A DNA stretch of 24,028 nucleotides, taken from NCBI GenBank assembly GCA_044346745.1, contig JBIIYQ010000037.1:1-24028 (forward strand), read 5' to 3'. Below the pieces are notes generated by a model, which was not told where the DNA came from, ran no database searches, and saw only the letters and a program-made list of their open reading frames with translations. The DNA is from UKL13-2 sp044346745 (GTDB lineage Bacteria; Pseudomonadota; Gammaproteobacteria; Burkholderiales; Usitatibacteraceae). The translations under genes were made by a program, and so were the position numbers. Numbering within the stretch: position 1 is the stretch's first letter; every line of letters begins with the position of its first letter. Positions 15,865 through 23,988 of the stretch are shown piece after piece.

Positions 15865-18672
15865 TTATGACCGTGGTGGACCTTCAGTCTTTGTTTCCAC
15901 CGCTTGCAGCGGCTCATCGATGACGACACGTGCGCGGCGGGGGCGCGGTGCGCTGCGGCGCTGCGGCTCAATAACGGAGAGCGTGGCTTGCGGAACGCTC
16001 GTTGCCGCCGCTTTGCCGGCGTCCGTTTCGATGAATACCAGTGGCTCTTGTCCGGCACCATTGCGTTCACGTCGTGGCCGCGGTTGGCTGCGAACAGGAG
16101 CAACGTCTGGGATTTGGTCGACGGGTGCGAGTGGTGCTGTCGCCGAACTGTAGACCATTGCCGACGGTGCCGGTTTGGGCGCGGGGGCTGGGGTGTTGAC
16201 AGGAGCGGCAGCCGCGGCAACGGACGCGGTAACCGGTGCTGGCATTGCAGGCGCGGCGGAAGGAGCAGAAACCGGTGCGTTCGCCGCCGTGGCAGAAGTC
16301 AAGCCAGGTTGCTGCAAAGGCGCGGGTGCCATCGATGCAGACATGGCTGGCGGCGAGAACTCAGCCGCATCGCTTGTCATCGCGGCGGACTCGACTTGCG
16401 TCACGACTGCACCATCTTGCGGTGCGCTGGTGTTTCGATTGTCACCTTGCTCACGTCCACCACGGCCACGACCTCCTCTGCCACGGCGGCGGCGGCCACG
16501 GCCTTCGGCGTCTTCGCTGGTTTCCGGCGGACGTGCTTCCAAGGCCGGACGGGGTTGCTGGTTGCGTGGTGCCTGCGTAGCTTGCACTAGCGTACCGCCC
16601 GTGGCTTCGGCCAACCCCTCGGGCTTGTTTTGGCGTTGAGGTTGATTACGTTCGGAGCCCGCAGTTCTTGGCGGTCGATCACTGCGGGGTTCGTTGCGAC
16701 CCTCCGCACGTTTACCGTCCTTACGTTCACCTTTATTGCTGCGCTCATTTCGGTCCCCTCGATCATTACGATTGCGCGGGCCTCGGTCATTGCGGTCGCC
16801 GCGATCAGCACGCTCTCCACGGTTGTTGCGATCACCGCTTGCTTCGTGACTGCCTTCACGCGCGGTTTTGCCGTCTTTGTTGGTGCTGGTGTCGGCGACC
16901 GGTGCGGTCGCCGCCGGGGTGCCTTCACCACCGAAGAGACCGACAAAACGTTTCCAAAGTGAAGGCAACGGTGTTGCTACAGATGAAGATGCAGGTTGCA
17001 ATGGTGCGTGCGCTGCTTGCCGAGGGACGCGTGCAACCGGCTCAGATGACATTGGTGCAGGTTGATCCGGGGTAATGCCCTTTACCACCGGCTCCGGACG
17101 GGATGGTTTTGCCTCGGCAGTGGTTGGTAATTTCAGCGCAAGTTCATCGACAGGTTTGTTGACCAACTCGTATGAAGCTTTGACGACATCAAGCTTCTCC
17201 GAATCGTGGCGCAAGCGCTCGATTTGGTAGTTCGGCGTTTCGATGTGAACGTTTGGAATCAGCAAGACATTCACTTTGAAGCGCACCTCAATGGCGTGGA
17301 TATCCTGGCGCTTTTCGTTCAGCAAAAATGTGGCGACGTCGACGGGCACTTGGCAATGTACCGCTGCCGTGCTTTCTTTCATCGCCTCTTCTTGAATGAT
17401 GCGCAATACGTGCAGTGCAGAAGAGGCGGTATCACGAATGTGCCCTACACCGTGGCAACGCGGGCATGGGATATAGCTGGATTCTGAGAGGGCGGGTTGC
17501 AGACGCTGGCGTGATAACTCCATCAGGCCAAACCGCGAGATCTTGCCGGTTTGTACACGTGCCCGATCATGTTTGAGCGCATCACGTAGTCGATTTTCCA
17601 CTTCGCGCTGATTCTTGCTCGATTCCATGTCGATGAAATCGATGACCACCAGACCGCCGAGGTCCCGCAGGCGAAGCTGGCGAGCAATTTCGTCGGCCGC
17701 TTCGCAGTTGGTGCGAAACGCAGTTTCCTCGATGTCATGGCCTTTGGTGGCGCGTGCCGAGTTGACGTCGACCGAGACCAAGGCCTCAGTGTGGTCGATG
17801 ATGATTGCGCCGCCGGACGGCAATGAAACGTCGCGACGATAAGCGGTTTCGATCTGGTGCTCAATCTGGAATCGTGAGAACAGTGGGACGTCGTCTTTGT
17901 ATAACTTGACCTTGCTGACGTTCGACGGCATCACCGTCGACATAAACGACTGCGCCTGCTCAAAAATTTCCTGGGTATCGACGAGGATTTCACCGACGTC
18001 CGGCTGGAACAGATCGCGGATCGCGCGCACCACCAAGCTCGACTCTAGATAAATGAGTTCCGGCCCTTTTACTTCGCGGCCTGCGCCTTCAATGGCTTCC
18101 CAGAGCTGCACCAGATAATTCATGTCCCACTGTAGCTCTTCGGCGCTGCGGCCGATACCGGCCGTGCGGGCGATGATGGACATACCGTCGGGTACTTGTA
18201 ACTGGTCGAGGGTCTCGCGCAATTCAGCACGGTCTTCGCCCTCGACACGTCGTGATACGCCACCGCCGCGTGGATTATTCGGCATCAGCACCAGATAACG
18301 ACCGGCCAGCGAGATGTAGGTGGTGAGAGCCGCACCCTTGTTGCCGCGTTCGTCTTTTTCAACCTGAACGAGCAGTTCCTGGCCAATGCGTAGGTTTTGC
18401 GCAATCTTACCGCGTGTGCCTTCTCCGTCTTCGCCTTGTACGTATTCGCGGGTCAATTCCTTAAACGGCAGAAAGCCGTGACGCTCGGTGCCATAGTCAA
18501 CAAAGATCGCCTCTAGGGATGGTTCGACGCGTGTGACTTTCGCTTTATAGATGTTTGATTTGCGTTGTTCCTGGCCTGCGTGTTCGATATCGAGGTCGAT
18601 GAGTTTTTGGCCATCGACGATTGCAACACGGAGCTCTTCAGCCTGGGTTGCGTTGAATAACATGCGCTTCAT
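15865..18672 (-). CDS. rne: ribonuclease E
   Basis: Endoribonuclease that starts mRNA decay and processes rRNA and tRNA precursors, normally attached to the inner membrane and scaffolding a degradosome. The 935-residue protein opens MKRMLFNATQAEELRVAIVDG. An S1 domain (about 35–125) precedes the RNase H-like and 5'-sensor regions. The metal-binding catalytic aspartates correspond to D302 (SVDVNSARATKG) and D345 (VVIDFIDM), and the zinc-link motif CPRC is at 403–406. The catalytic half ends near 500. The remaining 430 residues look disordered: first Arg/Asp/Asn-rich (GDRND/RGPRNRNDRGDRN, about 610–690), then an RG-rich patch (RGRRRRGRGGRGRGG), then Ala/Pro-rich. Such arginine patches bind RNA. 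AAGGA seven bases before ATG 18672 fixes the start. A 723-base gap separates it from the divergent rluC, leaving room for a long leader. Confidence 0.95.
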   Translation of the reverse strand: MKRMLFNATQAEELRVAIVDGQKLIDLDIEHAGQEQRKSNIYKAKVTRVEPSLEAIFVDYGTERHGFLPFKELTREYVQGEDGEGTRGKIAQNLRIGQELLVQVEKDERGNKGAALTTYISLAGRYLVLMPNNPRGGGVSRRVEGEDRAELRETLDQLQVPDGMSIIARTAGIGRSAEELQWDMNYLVQLWEAIEGAGREVKGPELIYLESSLVVRAIRDLFQPDVGEILVDTQEIFEQAQSFMSTVMPSNVSKVKLYKDDVPLFSRFQIEHQIETAYRRDVSLPSGGAIIIDHTEALVSVDVNSARATKGHDIEETAFRTNCEAADEIARQLRLRDLGGLVVIDFIDMESSKNQREVENRLRDALKHDRARVQTGKISRFGLMELSRQRLQPALSESSYIPCPRCHGVGHIRDTASSALHVLRIIQEEAMKESTAAVHCQVPVDVATFLLNEKRQDIHAIEVRFKVNVLLIPNVHIETPNYQIERLRHDSEKLDVVKASYELVNKPVDELALKLPTTAEAKPSRPEPVVKGITPDQPAPMSSEPVARVPRQAAHAPLQPASSSVATPLPSLWKRFVGLFGGEGTPAATAPVADTSTNKDGKTAREGSHEASGDRNNRGERADRGDRNDRGPRNRNDRGDRNERSNKGERKDGKRAEGRNEPRSDRPPRTAGSERNQPQRQNKPEGLAEATGGTLVQATQAPRNQQPRPALEARPPETSEDAEGRGRRRRGRGGRGRGGREQGDNRNTSAPQDGAVVTQVESAAMTSDAAEFSPPAMSASMAPAPLQQPGLTSATAANAPVSAPSAAPAMPAPVTASVAAAAAPVNTPAPAPKPAPSAMVYSSATAPLAPVDQIPDVAPVRSQPRPRRERNGAGQEPLVFIETDAGKAAATSVPQATLSVIEPQRRSAPRPRRARVVIDEPLQAVETKTEGPPRS

Positions 18673-19395
18673 GTGTCGTCCTTCAAGCGCGCTTGTGCGG
18701 GGCTAAAGCCAGCCAACGGCGGAACCCAACGAGCCGCGACTTCGACGGTGCGCACAGTGCGGCGCAGCGAAGTGCAGCGATTGCTAAACACTGATGTCGT
18801 GCGCAAACAACAGCGCAGGCGGTTTCGGCTCGGTTACGGGTGGGTACTACCGACCAACGGCATCATTGACGTCGCAGCCTCGGCCACCCCGCATACTTCT
18901 TAATGGGCGCGGGTGGCATCGGTTTCGGTGTTTTGAAAGCGATGTATCACGTGTCGTTTTGTACAGGGAGCGTACCGGTTTCCCGGCAGTGTTTGTTCAA
19001 TCAAAGCGCATGTGGGAGAAGATCACAACATTCAGCCAACCATGCACTGCAAAATTCGTTTCGTTCACGCCGCCGTCTTTCTCGTCCTTGAATCTAGGGA
19101 TTCTCGACCCGTATGGCGCGCGTTGTTATGTTGTATTTCGTTTACTATCGCTACTTACCAAGCAGTGCTTGCGGTGAGCGAAAACGACCGGCGTTTTCCG
19201 CAATGAGCGGCGAGTTCCATGACACAGGCAGTAGATTTAAAAACTGCGCGGGAAACAGATCAAGCCTGACAACACGGCGATTTCTTCGCAAGATTTCGGG
19301 AAAGTGACCACGGCGATAGGACTTGCCTTGCATCGCCTGTAGCGACTGAGCCGAAAGACCTGCTTGTAAATCAACGAGATAGAAGTATAACCCAA
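18673..19395. promoter_or_regulatory. 723-base divergent spacer between rne and rluC
   Basis: No convincing coding sequence: the open frames here are short, mostly lack ribosome sites and show no recognisable motif. The right edge holds a candidate rluC promoter. An imperfect hairpin (AAAACG at 19181–19186 with CGTTTT at 19192–19197, extended past a bulge) lies near the middle. The minus-strand part next to rne is long enough for a structured 5' leader, which in E. coli mediates RNase E autoregulation. That parallel is inference; I see no specific conserved element. Confidence 0.5.
19364..19391 (+). promoter_or_regulatory. candidate sigma-70 promoter for rluC
   Basis: TTGTAA (19364–19369) and TATAAC (19386–19391) are separated by 16 bases. 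The -10 box ends only four bases before the annotated ATG at 19396, so transcription from it would start at or inside the start codon. Either the message is leaderless, the promoter is not real, or translation starts later. Confidence 0.35.
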
Positions 19396-20457
19396 ATGTC
19401 ATTCGCCTCAAAACCAGCTCCGTACGGCTCCGTCTCGGTCGCCCCCGCAGCAGATTCCCCACGGGTTGAGCAAGTCACCATCGACGATAATCACGCCGGC
19501 CAACGGATCGATAATTTCCTGCTCAGTCGCCTCAAGGGCGTGCCGAAGAGCCACGTGTATCGCATCCTCCGATCGGGTGAAGTGCGGGTAAACAAGGGGC
19601 GGATCGATCAAACCTATCGATTAGTGCTCGGCGACGTGGTACGTGTGCCCCCCGTAAAGCTCTCGCCAGTACAAAAGCCTAGTAACGACGGGCATCTCCA
19701 AGAAAAAACGCCTGGAAAAGGCCTTCCTGCTTGGCGGATCGCTTTTGAGGACGACGCGCTTCTCGCCATCGACAAACCCGCAGGCATGGCAGTACATGGC
19801 GGCAGCGGCATCAGCCTAGGGGTCATCGAGGCGATGCGGCTGACTCGCCCGGACGCGAAGTTCCTTGAGCTGGTGCACCGTTTGGATCGGGAGACATCCG
19901 GCATTCTGCTTATCGCCAAGAAGCGCAGCGCTCTGACCGGCATGCACGCCATGCTGCGCGGCGAGGGGAATGACGTCGAGGGTAGTTCGGGACGCATCAA
20001 AAAACACTACTACGCGCTGGTGGACGGAAACTGGCCGGACTTACGCAAGAGTGTGCGGATCAAGCTCGCCAAACACGTGACCAAGGAAGGCGAGCGTCGC
20101 GTCGCTGTTGATGAGGATGACGGCCAAGAGTCACATACGATTTTTACGCGGGTCGAACAATTTTCCGGTGCTACGCTGCTCGACTGCGACATTCGCACCG
20201 GACGCACACACCAAATACGTGTGCACTTAGCGAGTCTCGGGTATCCGATTATTGGTGACGACAAATACGGCAATTTCGCGCTCAACAAACACGTCGCCCA
20301 GGCAAAAAATGGCGGACTGAAGCGTATGTTCCTGCACGCCCACTCGATTGCGTTTACACATCCAACGACGTCAGCAAAAACTGAAATCGTCGCGCCTTTG
20401 TCGCCAGATCTGTCCAAATATTTGGACTTTCGCCGGTTGGCTGGCAAACCAAGATAG
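19396..20457 (+). CDS. rluC: 23S rRNA pseudouridine synthase RluC
   Basis: Pseudouridine synthase of the RluA family. RluC converts U955, U2504 and U2580 of E. coli 23S rRNA. The 353 residues comprise a short polar N-terminus, an S4 RNA-binding domain (about 34–95, with GQRIDNFLLSRLKGVPKSHVYRILRSGEVRVN) and a catalytic domain carrying HRLDRETSG (161–169) with catalytic Asp164. Further motifs are LAIDKPAGMAVHGG, RTHQIRVHLASLGYPIIGDDKYG and FLHAHSIAF. Placement opposite rne and before the HAD gene matches the betaproteobacterial order and supports RluC over RluA or RluD. The ATG at 19396 has only a weak purine stretch upstream and no downstream ATG precedes the S4 domain. It is probably the first gene of an operon with the HAD and Rieske genes. 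Confidence 0.9.
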   Translation: MSFASKPAPYGSVSVAPAADSPRVEQVTIDDNHAGQRIDNFLLSRLKGVPKSHVYRILRSGEVRVNKGRIDQTYRLVLGDVVRVPPVKLSPVQKPSNDGHLQEKTPGKGLPAWRIAFEDDALLAIDKPAGMAVHGGSGISLGVIEAMRLTRPDAKFLELVHRLDRETSGILLIAKKRSALTGMHAMLRGEGNDVEGSSGRIKKHYYALVDGNWPDLRKSVRIKLAKHVTKEGERRVAVDEDDGQESHTIFTRVEQFSGATLLDCDIRTGRTHQIRVHLASLGYPIIGDDKYGNFALNKHVAQAKNGGLKRMFLHAHSIAFTHPTTSAKTEIVAPLSPDLSKYLDFRRLAGKPR

Positions 20458-20464
20458 GCGGATG

Positions 20465-21115
20465 ATGAGGTATCGATTAGTGGTCTTCGACTGGGACGGT
20501 ACTGTCATGGATTCCACCAGCTTGATTGCGCAATGTATCCAACTGGCTGCCGTTGATTGTGACCTCACCCCGCCATCGACCGAAGCGGCAAAACACATCA
20601 TTGGCCTTGGCATCCGTGATTCTGTACAGTTTTTGTTTCCCAGTCTGAATGACGCGGGTCTTGATGTTTTCGCTGAGCGATATCGTCATCACTATGTTCC
20701 GCGCGACGGAGAAGTGCGGCTCTACGAAGGTATTGAAACCGTACTTCATTCGCTTGCGCATGATGAACGTTTTCTGGCTGTGGCCACGGGAAAGCCGCGA
20801 CGCGGACTTGAACGTGCCTTTGATCATTGCGGGCTGCGGCACCATTTTCACTACACACGCTGTGCCGACGAGGGCTGGCCGAAGCCTCACCCAGATATGC
20901 TGGAAAAGCTGATGGCCTTCACCGGCGTTGATCCTAGTCAGACGTTGATGATCGGTGACACCATCCATGATCTCAATATGGCGGCATTGGCCGGGTGTGA
21001 TGGGTTGGGCGTGAGTTACGGTGCACATGCACCAGACACGTTAACCACGGTCGCACACCGAGCGGTGCTGCACTCAGTCGAGGAACTTGGAAATTGGCTG
21101 AAGAAGCATGGCTGA
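20465..21115 (+). CDS. HAD-superfamily hydrolase, phosphoglycolate phosphatase-like
   Basis: A 216-residue phosphatase of the haloacid dehalogenase superfamily, Gph-like. Motif I is VVFDWDGTVMDS with nucleophile D9 and general acid D11. A helical cap follows, with GLGIRDSVQFLFP. Motif II is AVATGKPRRGLE, motif III includes the Lys of GWPKPHPDML, and motif IV is LMIGDTIHDLNMA. All catalytic residues are present. The natural substrate is not evident. In betaproteobacteria this gene habitually sits between rluC and a Rieske gene. The second of two consecutive ATG codons (20465) is chosen because AGG then lies at a workable distance; 20462 is the alternative. It starts seven bases after the rluC stop and overlaps the Rieske gene by eight bases, so these are co-transcribed. 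Confidence 0.88.
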   Translation: MRYRLVVFDWDGTVMDSTSLIAQCIQLAAVDCDLTPPSTEAAKHIIGLGIRDSVQFLFPSLNDAGLDVFAERYRHHYVPRDGEVRLYEGIETVLHSLAHDERFLAVATGKPRRGLERAFDHCGLRHHFHYTRCADEGWPKPHPDMLEKLMAFTGVDPSQTLMIGDTIHDLNMAALAGCDGLGVSYGAHAPDTLTTVAHRAVLHSVEELGNWLKKHG

Positions 21116-21506
21116 AGCAGAACGCTTAATTTGTCGGCGAGACATGCTGACCGATGGAGGGCTGGCAACTCTGTTTCACCTCGAATTCGATGGCCGGACG
21201 TTACCTGCGTTTGTCGTTGCTTACGACGGGGACGTGTTCAGCTACGTGAACTCCTGTCCACATCGCGGCACTAAACTCGACTGGCAAGTAGGCGAGGTGT
21301 TTGACGACGCGGGGTTATACTTAGTTTGCGCCACACACGGTGCGTTGTTCGCGCCCGATACTGGACGTTGTGTCGGCGGTCCGTGCCAAGGTGCCTTACT
21401 CCCAAAAGTTGCTATTGAAGTCATTAACGGCGATGTTTTTCTGCGTACGGGAAGGCTTATACATTTACCGGGCCAAGCTGCTTCCAATTCGCCTTCTTCG
21501 CCTTAA
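21108..21506 (+). CDS. Rieske [2Fe-2S] domain protein
   Basis: A soluble 132-residue protein made almost wholly of one Rieske domain. The cluster ligands are complete: C50 and H52 in SCPHRGTKLDW, and C74 and H77 in VCATHGALF. The domain continues DTGRCVGGPCQGALLPKVAIEVINGDVFL. No transmembrane helix or signal peptide is seen, so it is likely cytoplasmic, unlike cytochrome bc1 Rieske subunits. It resembles stand-alone ferredoxin-like Rieske proteins of the NirD/dioxygenase-ferredoxin type. Its redox partner is unknown. It overlaps the HAD phosphatase gene by eight bases and precedes sppA by 12 bases, so it is co-expressed with RNA-modification and protease genes rather than with an oxygenase. 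Confidence 0.88.
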   Translation: MAEAERLICRRDMLTDGGLATLFHLEFDGRTLPAFVVAYDGDVFSYVNSCPHRGTKLDWQVGEVFDDAGLYLVCATHGALFAPDTGRCVGGPCQGALLPKVAIEVINGDVFLRTGRLIHLPGQAASNSPSSP

Positions 21507-21518
21507 CTGGAAACTCTG

Positions 21519-22766
21519 ATGGAAAACAACCCTGTCCCCGGCCAATCCGCAGGATCCGACAATACACCTGCCCCAGTTGCCCCGCCACAGGCTGGCTGGG
21601 AGCGTAGCGTTCTTGAAAACATCGCGCTGGAAACCCTCGCCGAACAAAAGCGCACACGCCGCTGGCGGACAACTGTTTCGCTATTGTGGCTGGCGTTTTT
21701 CGCCGTGATCTTGTTGCTTATTCTCGGCGGGACGGCAGGCAAGCAGGCCGCCTCGGGATTGGAAAAACACACCGCGCTAATTGAGTTGAAGGGTGTTATC
21801 GCGGCGGAGTCAAAGGCCTCGGCAGACAAAATCATCACGGCACTTCAAGCCGCTTATAAAGATAAAAACACGCAGGGTGTTGTCATGCGCATCGATAGCC
21901 CCGGTGGTAGTCCGGTGCAGTCTGGTTACATCAATGACGAAATGAAGCGCCTTAGAGCGTTACACAAAGATATCCCGCTGTATGTTGTGGTGCAGGACAT
22001 CTGCGCTTCCGGTGGATATTACGTTGCGGTGGCAGCCGACAAGATTTTTGTGAACAGGGCATCGATTGTCGGCTCGGTTGGTGTGCTGATGGATGGATTC
22101 GGTTTTACCGGTGCCATGGATAAGCTGGGCGTTGAACGTCGTCTGGTTACAGCGGGATCCAACAAAGGTTTCTTGGATCCATTCTCGCCGGTCAATCCCG
22201 AGCAGCAAAAGTTTGCGCAGCAGATGATCAACGAAATCCATGACCAATTCATCAAGGTGGTTCGTGAAGGGCGCGGCAAACGGCTCAAAGAAACACCGGA
22301 AATGTTTTCAGGCTTGGTTTGGTCTGGCGAAAAAAGTGTTGCGCTGGGGTTGGCCGACGGTATCGGTGGACTCGATTACGTCGCGCGCGAAGTGATCAAG
22401 GCCGAGACCATCATTGACTTCACGCCGGAAGATTCATTGTCGGAACAGTTTGCGCGGCGCATAGGAGCCTCCGCGTCGGACTCATTGTGGAAATCTCTCT
22501 CGACGAAGTTGTTGTCAGAACGTTCCACGCCCAGCATCCGCAGAGACGTTCAGGAATTGGGCAGTGACGCATTGGGGCAGCCCTGCGTCGGCCCCTATGC
22601 GAGCAGCAGGAATATCGTGGGCAGTTTGTCGAGACTGGTGTCGGAAGCACGCCAAGCCAACACCGATTGGGTACGCACGGATTCCATTGCACCCGTCAGG
22701 TCTGTCGCAATACACAGCTGCGTGCTTGTTGAAAGTGTCGTTAACAGGTCAGCGAACAAGGCTTGA
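21519..22766 (+). CDS. sppA: signal peptide peptidase SppA (short type) with aberrant C-terminus
   Basis: Inner-membrane serine protease that degrades leftover signal peptides. A cytoplasmic N-terminus and a transmembrane helix (about 52–70) precede one S49 protease domain. The catalytic pair is S164 in ICASGGYYVA and K216 in AGSNKGFLDPF, a 52-residue separation equal to that of Bacillus subtilis SppA (S147/K199). Other family segments are MRIDSPGGSPVQS, ASIVGSVGVLM and GLVWSGEKSVALGLADGIGG. Resemblance to the family ends around residue 341 (PSIR), where short SppAs normally stop. The frame instead runs 74 further codons and lies antisense over the last 172 bases of the convergent methyltransferase gene. 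One base change at codon 342 (AGA versus TGA) would restore an ordinary end. A lost stop or a sequencing frameshift is likely. Confidence 0.88.
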   Translation: MENNPVPGQSAGSDNTPAPVAPPQAGWERSVLENIALETLAEQKRTRRWRTTVSLLWLAFFAVILLLILGGTAGKQAASGLEKHTALIELKGVIAAESKASADKIITALQAAYKDKNTQGVVMRIDSPGGSPVQSGYINDEMKRLRALHKDIPLYVVVQDICASGGYYVAVAADKIFVNRASIVGSVGVLMDGFGFTGAMDKLGVERRLVTAGSNKGFLDPFSPVNPEQQKFAQQMINEIHDQFIKVVREGRGKRLKETPEMFSGLVWSGEKSVALGLADGIGGLDYVAREVIKAETIIDFTPEDSLSEQFARRIGASASDSLWKSLSTKLLSERSTPSIRRDVQELGSDALGQPCVGPYASSRNIVGSLSRLVSEARQANTDWVRTDSIAPVRSVAIHSCVLVESVVNRSANKA

Positions 22767-23353
22767 TTGCGATAGGGCGTTTCGATGAACATTTGGGTTT
22801 GTTGGTGCCGTTTGGAATCGCGCTCAAGGCGCACGATGCGTTGGGTGCGATCCGCTTTGTCCTGCGGCAGATAGCCGTGGAAGGCAAAACTCTGCCCGTT
22901 GAGTCCAGACGCCATTAACGCGAGCAAAAGAGACGATGGGCCGACCAGCGGCTTGACGGTGATGCCGGCCCGGTGGGCGGCGGCGATGACCAATGCGCCC
23001 GGGTCGGCAACTGCGGGTGCGCCTGCCTCGGAGACTAGGCCAACATCGAAACCGGCCAACAATGGGGCCAGCAAACTAGTGTGGTCTATCTGTTGAGGAT
23101 GTTTGCGGTGTTTATCTAGCTCCGCAATAGAAATTTCAGCCATCGGCCGCGTCACACCAATTGTCTTCAGGAAGGCGCGTGCCGTCTTGGCGTTTTCGGC
23201 GATGAAGTGGGTCAGGCCGATTGCGGTGGCGATAACTTTTGTCGGCAGTACCATCTGTGTGTTCTGACTGGTGGCTGTTGTTAAGTGAGTCGGGATGAGA
23301 AACAGTGTCCCCGGCTGATGCTTTGCAGGTGCGACTTTTGCCGCATCAATCAT
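22595..23353 (-). CDS. SAM-dependent tetrapyrrole-methylase-fold methyltransferase, RsmI-like
   Basis: A 252-residue methyltransferase related to RsmI, which 2'-O-methylates C1402 of 16S rRNA. Visible motifs include GTLFLIPTHL at the N-terminus, THFIAENAKTARAFL, and the signature VSEAGAPAVADPGALVI (RsmI: SDAGTPLISDPG). GPSSLLLALMASGLNGQSFAFHGYLP and MFIETPYRN also occur, and the C-terminus LPTIFLLLA is typical. This shorter paralogue, lying between maf and sppA, is widespread in betaproteobacteria beside a separate true rsmI, so I give no gene symbol. The substrate is therefore uncertain. Its ATG overlaps the maf stop by ATGA, indicating coupling with maf. The end of the gene is overlapped antisense by the extended sppA frame. 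Confidence 0.85.
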   Translation of the reverse strand: MIDAAKVAPAKHQPGTLFLIPTHLTTATSQNTQMVLPTKVIATAIGLTHFIAENAKTARAFLKTIGVTRPMAEISIAELDKHRKHPQQIDHTSLLAPLLAGFDVGLVSEAGAPAVADPGALVIAAAHRAGITVKPLVGPSSLLLALMASGLNGQSFAFHGYLPQDKADRTQRIVRLERDSKRHQQTQMFIETPYRNQALFADLLTTLSTSTQLCIATDLTGAMESVRTQSVLAWRASDTSLDKLPTIFLLLA

Positions 23354-23988
23354 CCAAGCACCTCGATCCCTTCTGCGGCGAGCATGGTGATTAGCGAAAG
23401 CAAAGGTAGGCCAACAAGTGCTGATGGGTCGTCACTGGTCATGGATGCGATCAACGCCGCGCCCAAGCCTTCGGACTTAGCGCTGCCCGCACAGTCCAAT
23501 GCGTTTTCCCGGTCTAGATAGTGGATGATGGCTTGTTCGTTGTATTTGCGCATGGTGACCATCGTCGGGACGATTGCCAGCTGCAATCGGCCGCTCTCAA
23601 TATCGAGTACCGCCAGCGCGGTATGAAAGATGACGCGTTTGCCACACATCAGGCGAAGTTGCTTAACTGCATTTTCCCGGGTGCCCGGCTTACCAATCGC
23701 CGTCCCGTCGAGATCCGCAACCTGATCGGACCCGATGACAATTCCAGCCACAAGGCCGGCACGAATGGCGCCGGCGCGCGCCTTGGCCGCGGCCAAGCGC
23801 ATCGCCGTGTTCGCACAGCTCTCGCCGACGAGGGGCGCTTCGTCACAATCAGGGGACACGGTCGTGAATGTAATCTGTAGTCGGTTCAGCAACTCGGCCC
23901 GATATCGGGATGTGGAAGCTAAAACCAGCGGTTTTGCTAGGGCGGCGGTAGTCAAATGAGAGGCCAATTTAGTTGCATTAATGCCCAA
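23350..23988 (-). CDS. maf: Maf-family nucleotide pyrophosphatase
   Basis: House-cleaning enzyme that hydrolyses modified or canonical nucleoside triphosphates, probably of the YceF branch (7-methyl-GTP) by context. The N-terminal signature LVLASTSRYRAELLNRL contains the S-T-S-x-x-R substrate loop. VSPDCDEAP, IVIGSDQVADLDG (catalytic Asp/Gln pair region), IGKPGTRENAVKQL, VTMRKYNEQAIIHYL and the SAKSEGLGAALI/SDDPSALVGLPL tail follow, so all major family blocks are present. The frame has no ATG or GTG before the substrate loop. The TTG at 23988 is the earliest possible start, and in-frame TTG codons at residues 8 and 12 are alternatives, none with a ribosome site. Its stop overlaps the methyltransferase start (ATGA). 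Related genomes carry a divergent DUF177–rpmF operon next, presumably beyond the window. Confidence 0.87.
   Translation of the reverse strand: MGINATKLASHLTTAALAKPLVLASTSRYRAELLNRLQITFTTVSPDCDEAPLVGESCANTAMRLAAAKARAGAIRAGLVAGIVIGSDQVADLDGTAIGKPGTRENAVKQLRLMCGKRVIFHTALAVLDIESGRLQLAIVPTMVTMRKYNEQAIIHYLDRENALDCAGSAKSEGLGAALIASMTSDDPSALVGLPLLSLITMLAAEGIEVLG

Noticed and set aside
15865..16220. Open frames on both strands over the rne 3' region (including a minus-strand frame from 16220)
   Set aside because: The low-complexity Arg/Ala/Pro tail of RNase E opens alternative frames. Only the short stretch beyond the rne terminator (the isomerase remnant) is meaningful.
18673..19177. Plus-strand open frames of 60–127 codons in the rne–rluC gap
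   Set aside because: Arg/Ser-rich composition, no ribosome sites, no motifs; consistent with GC-rich non-coding sequence.
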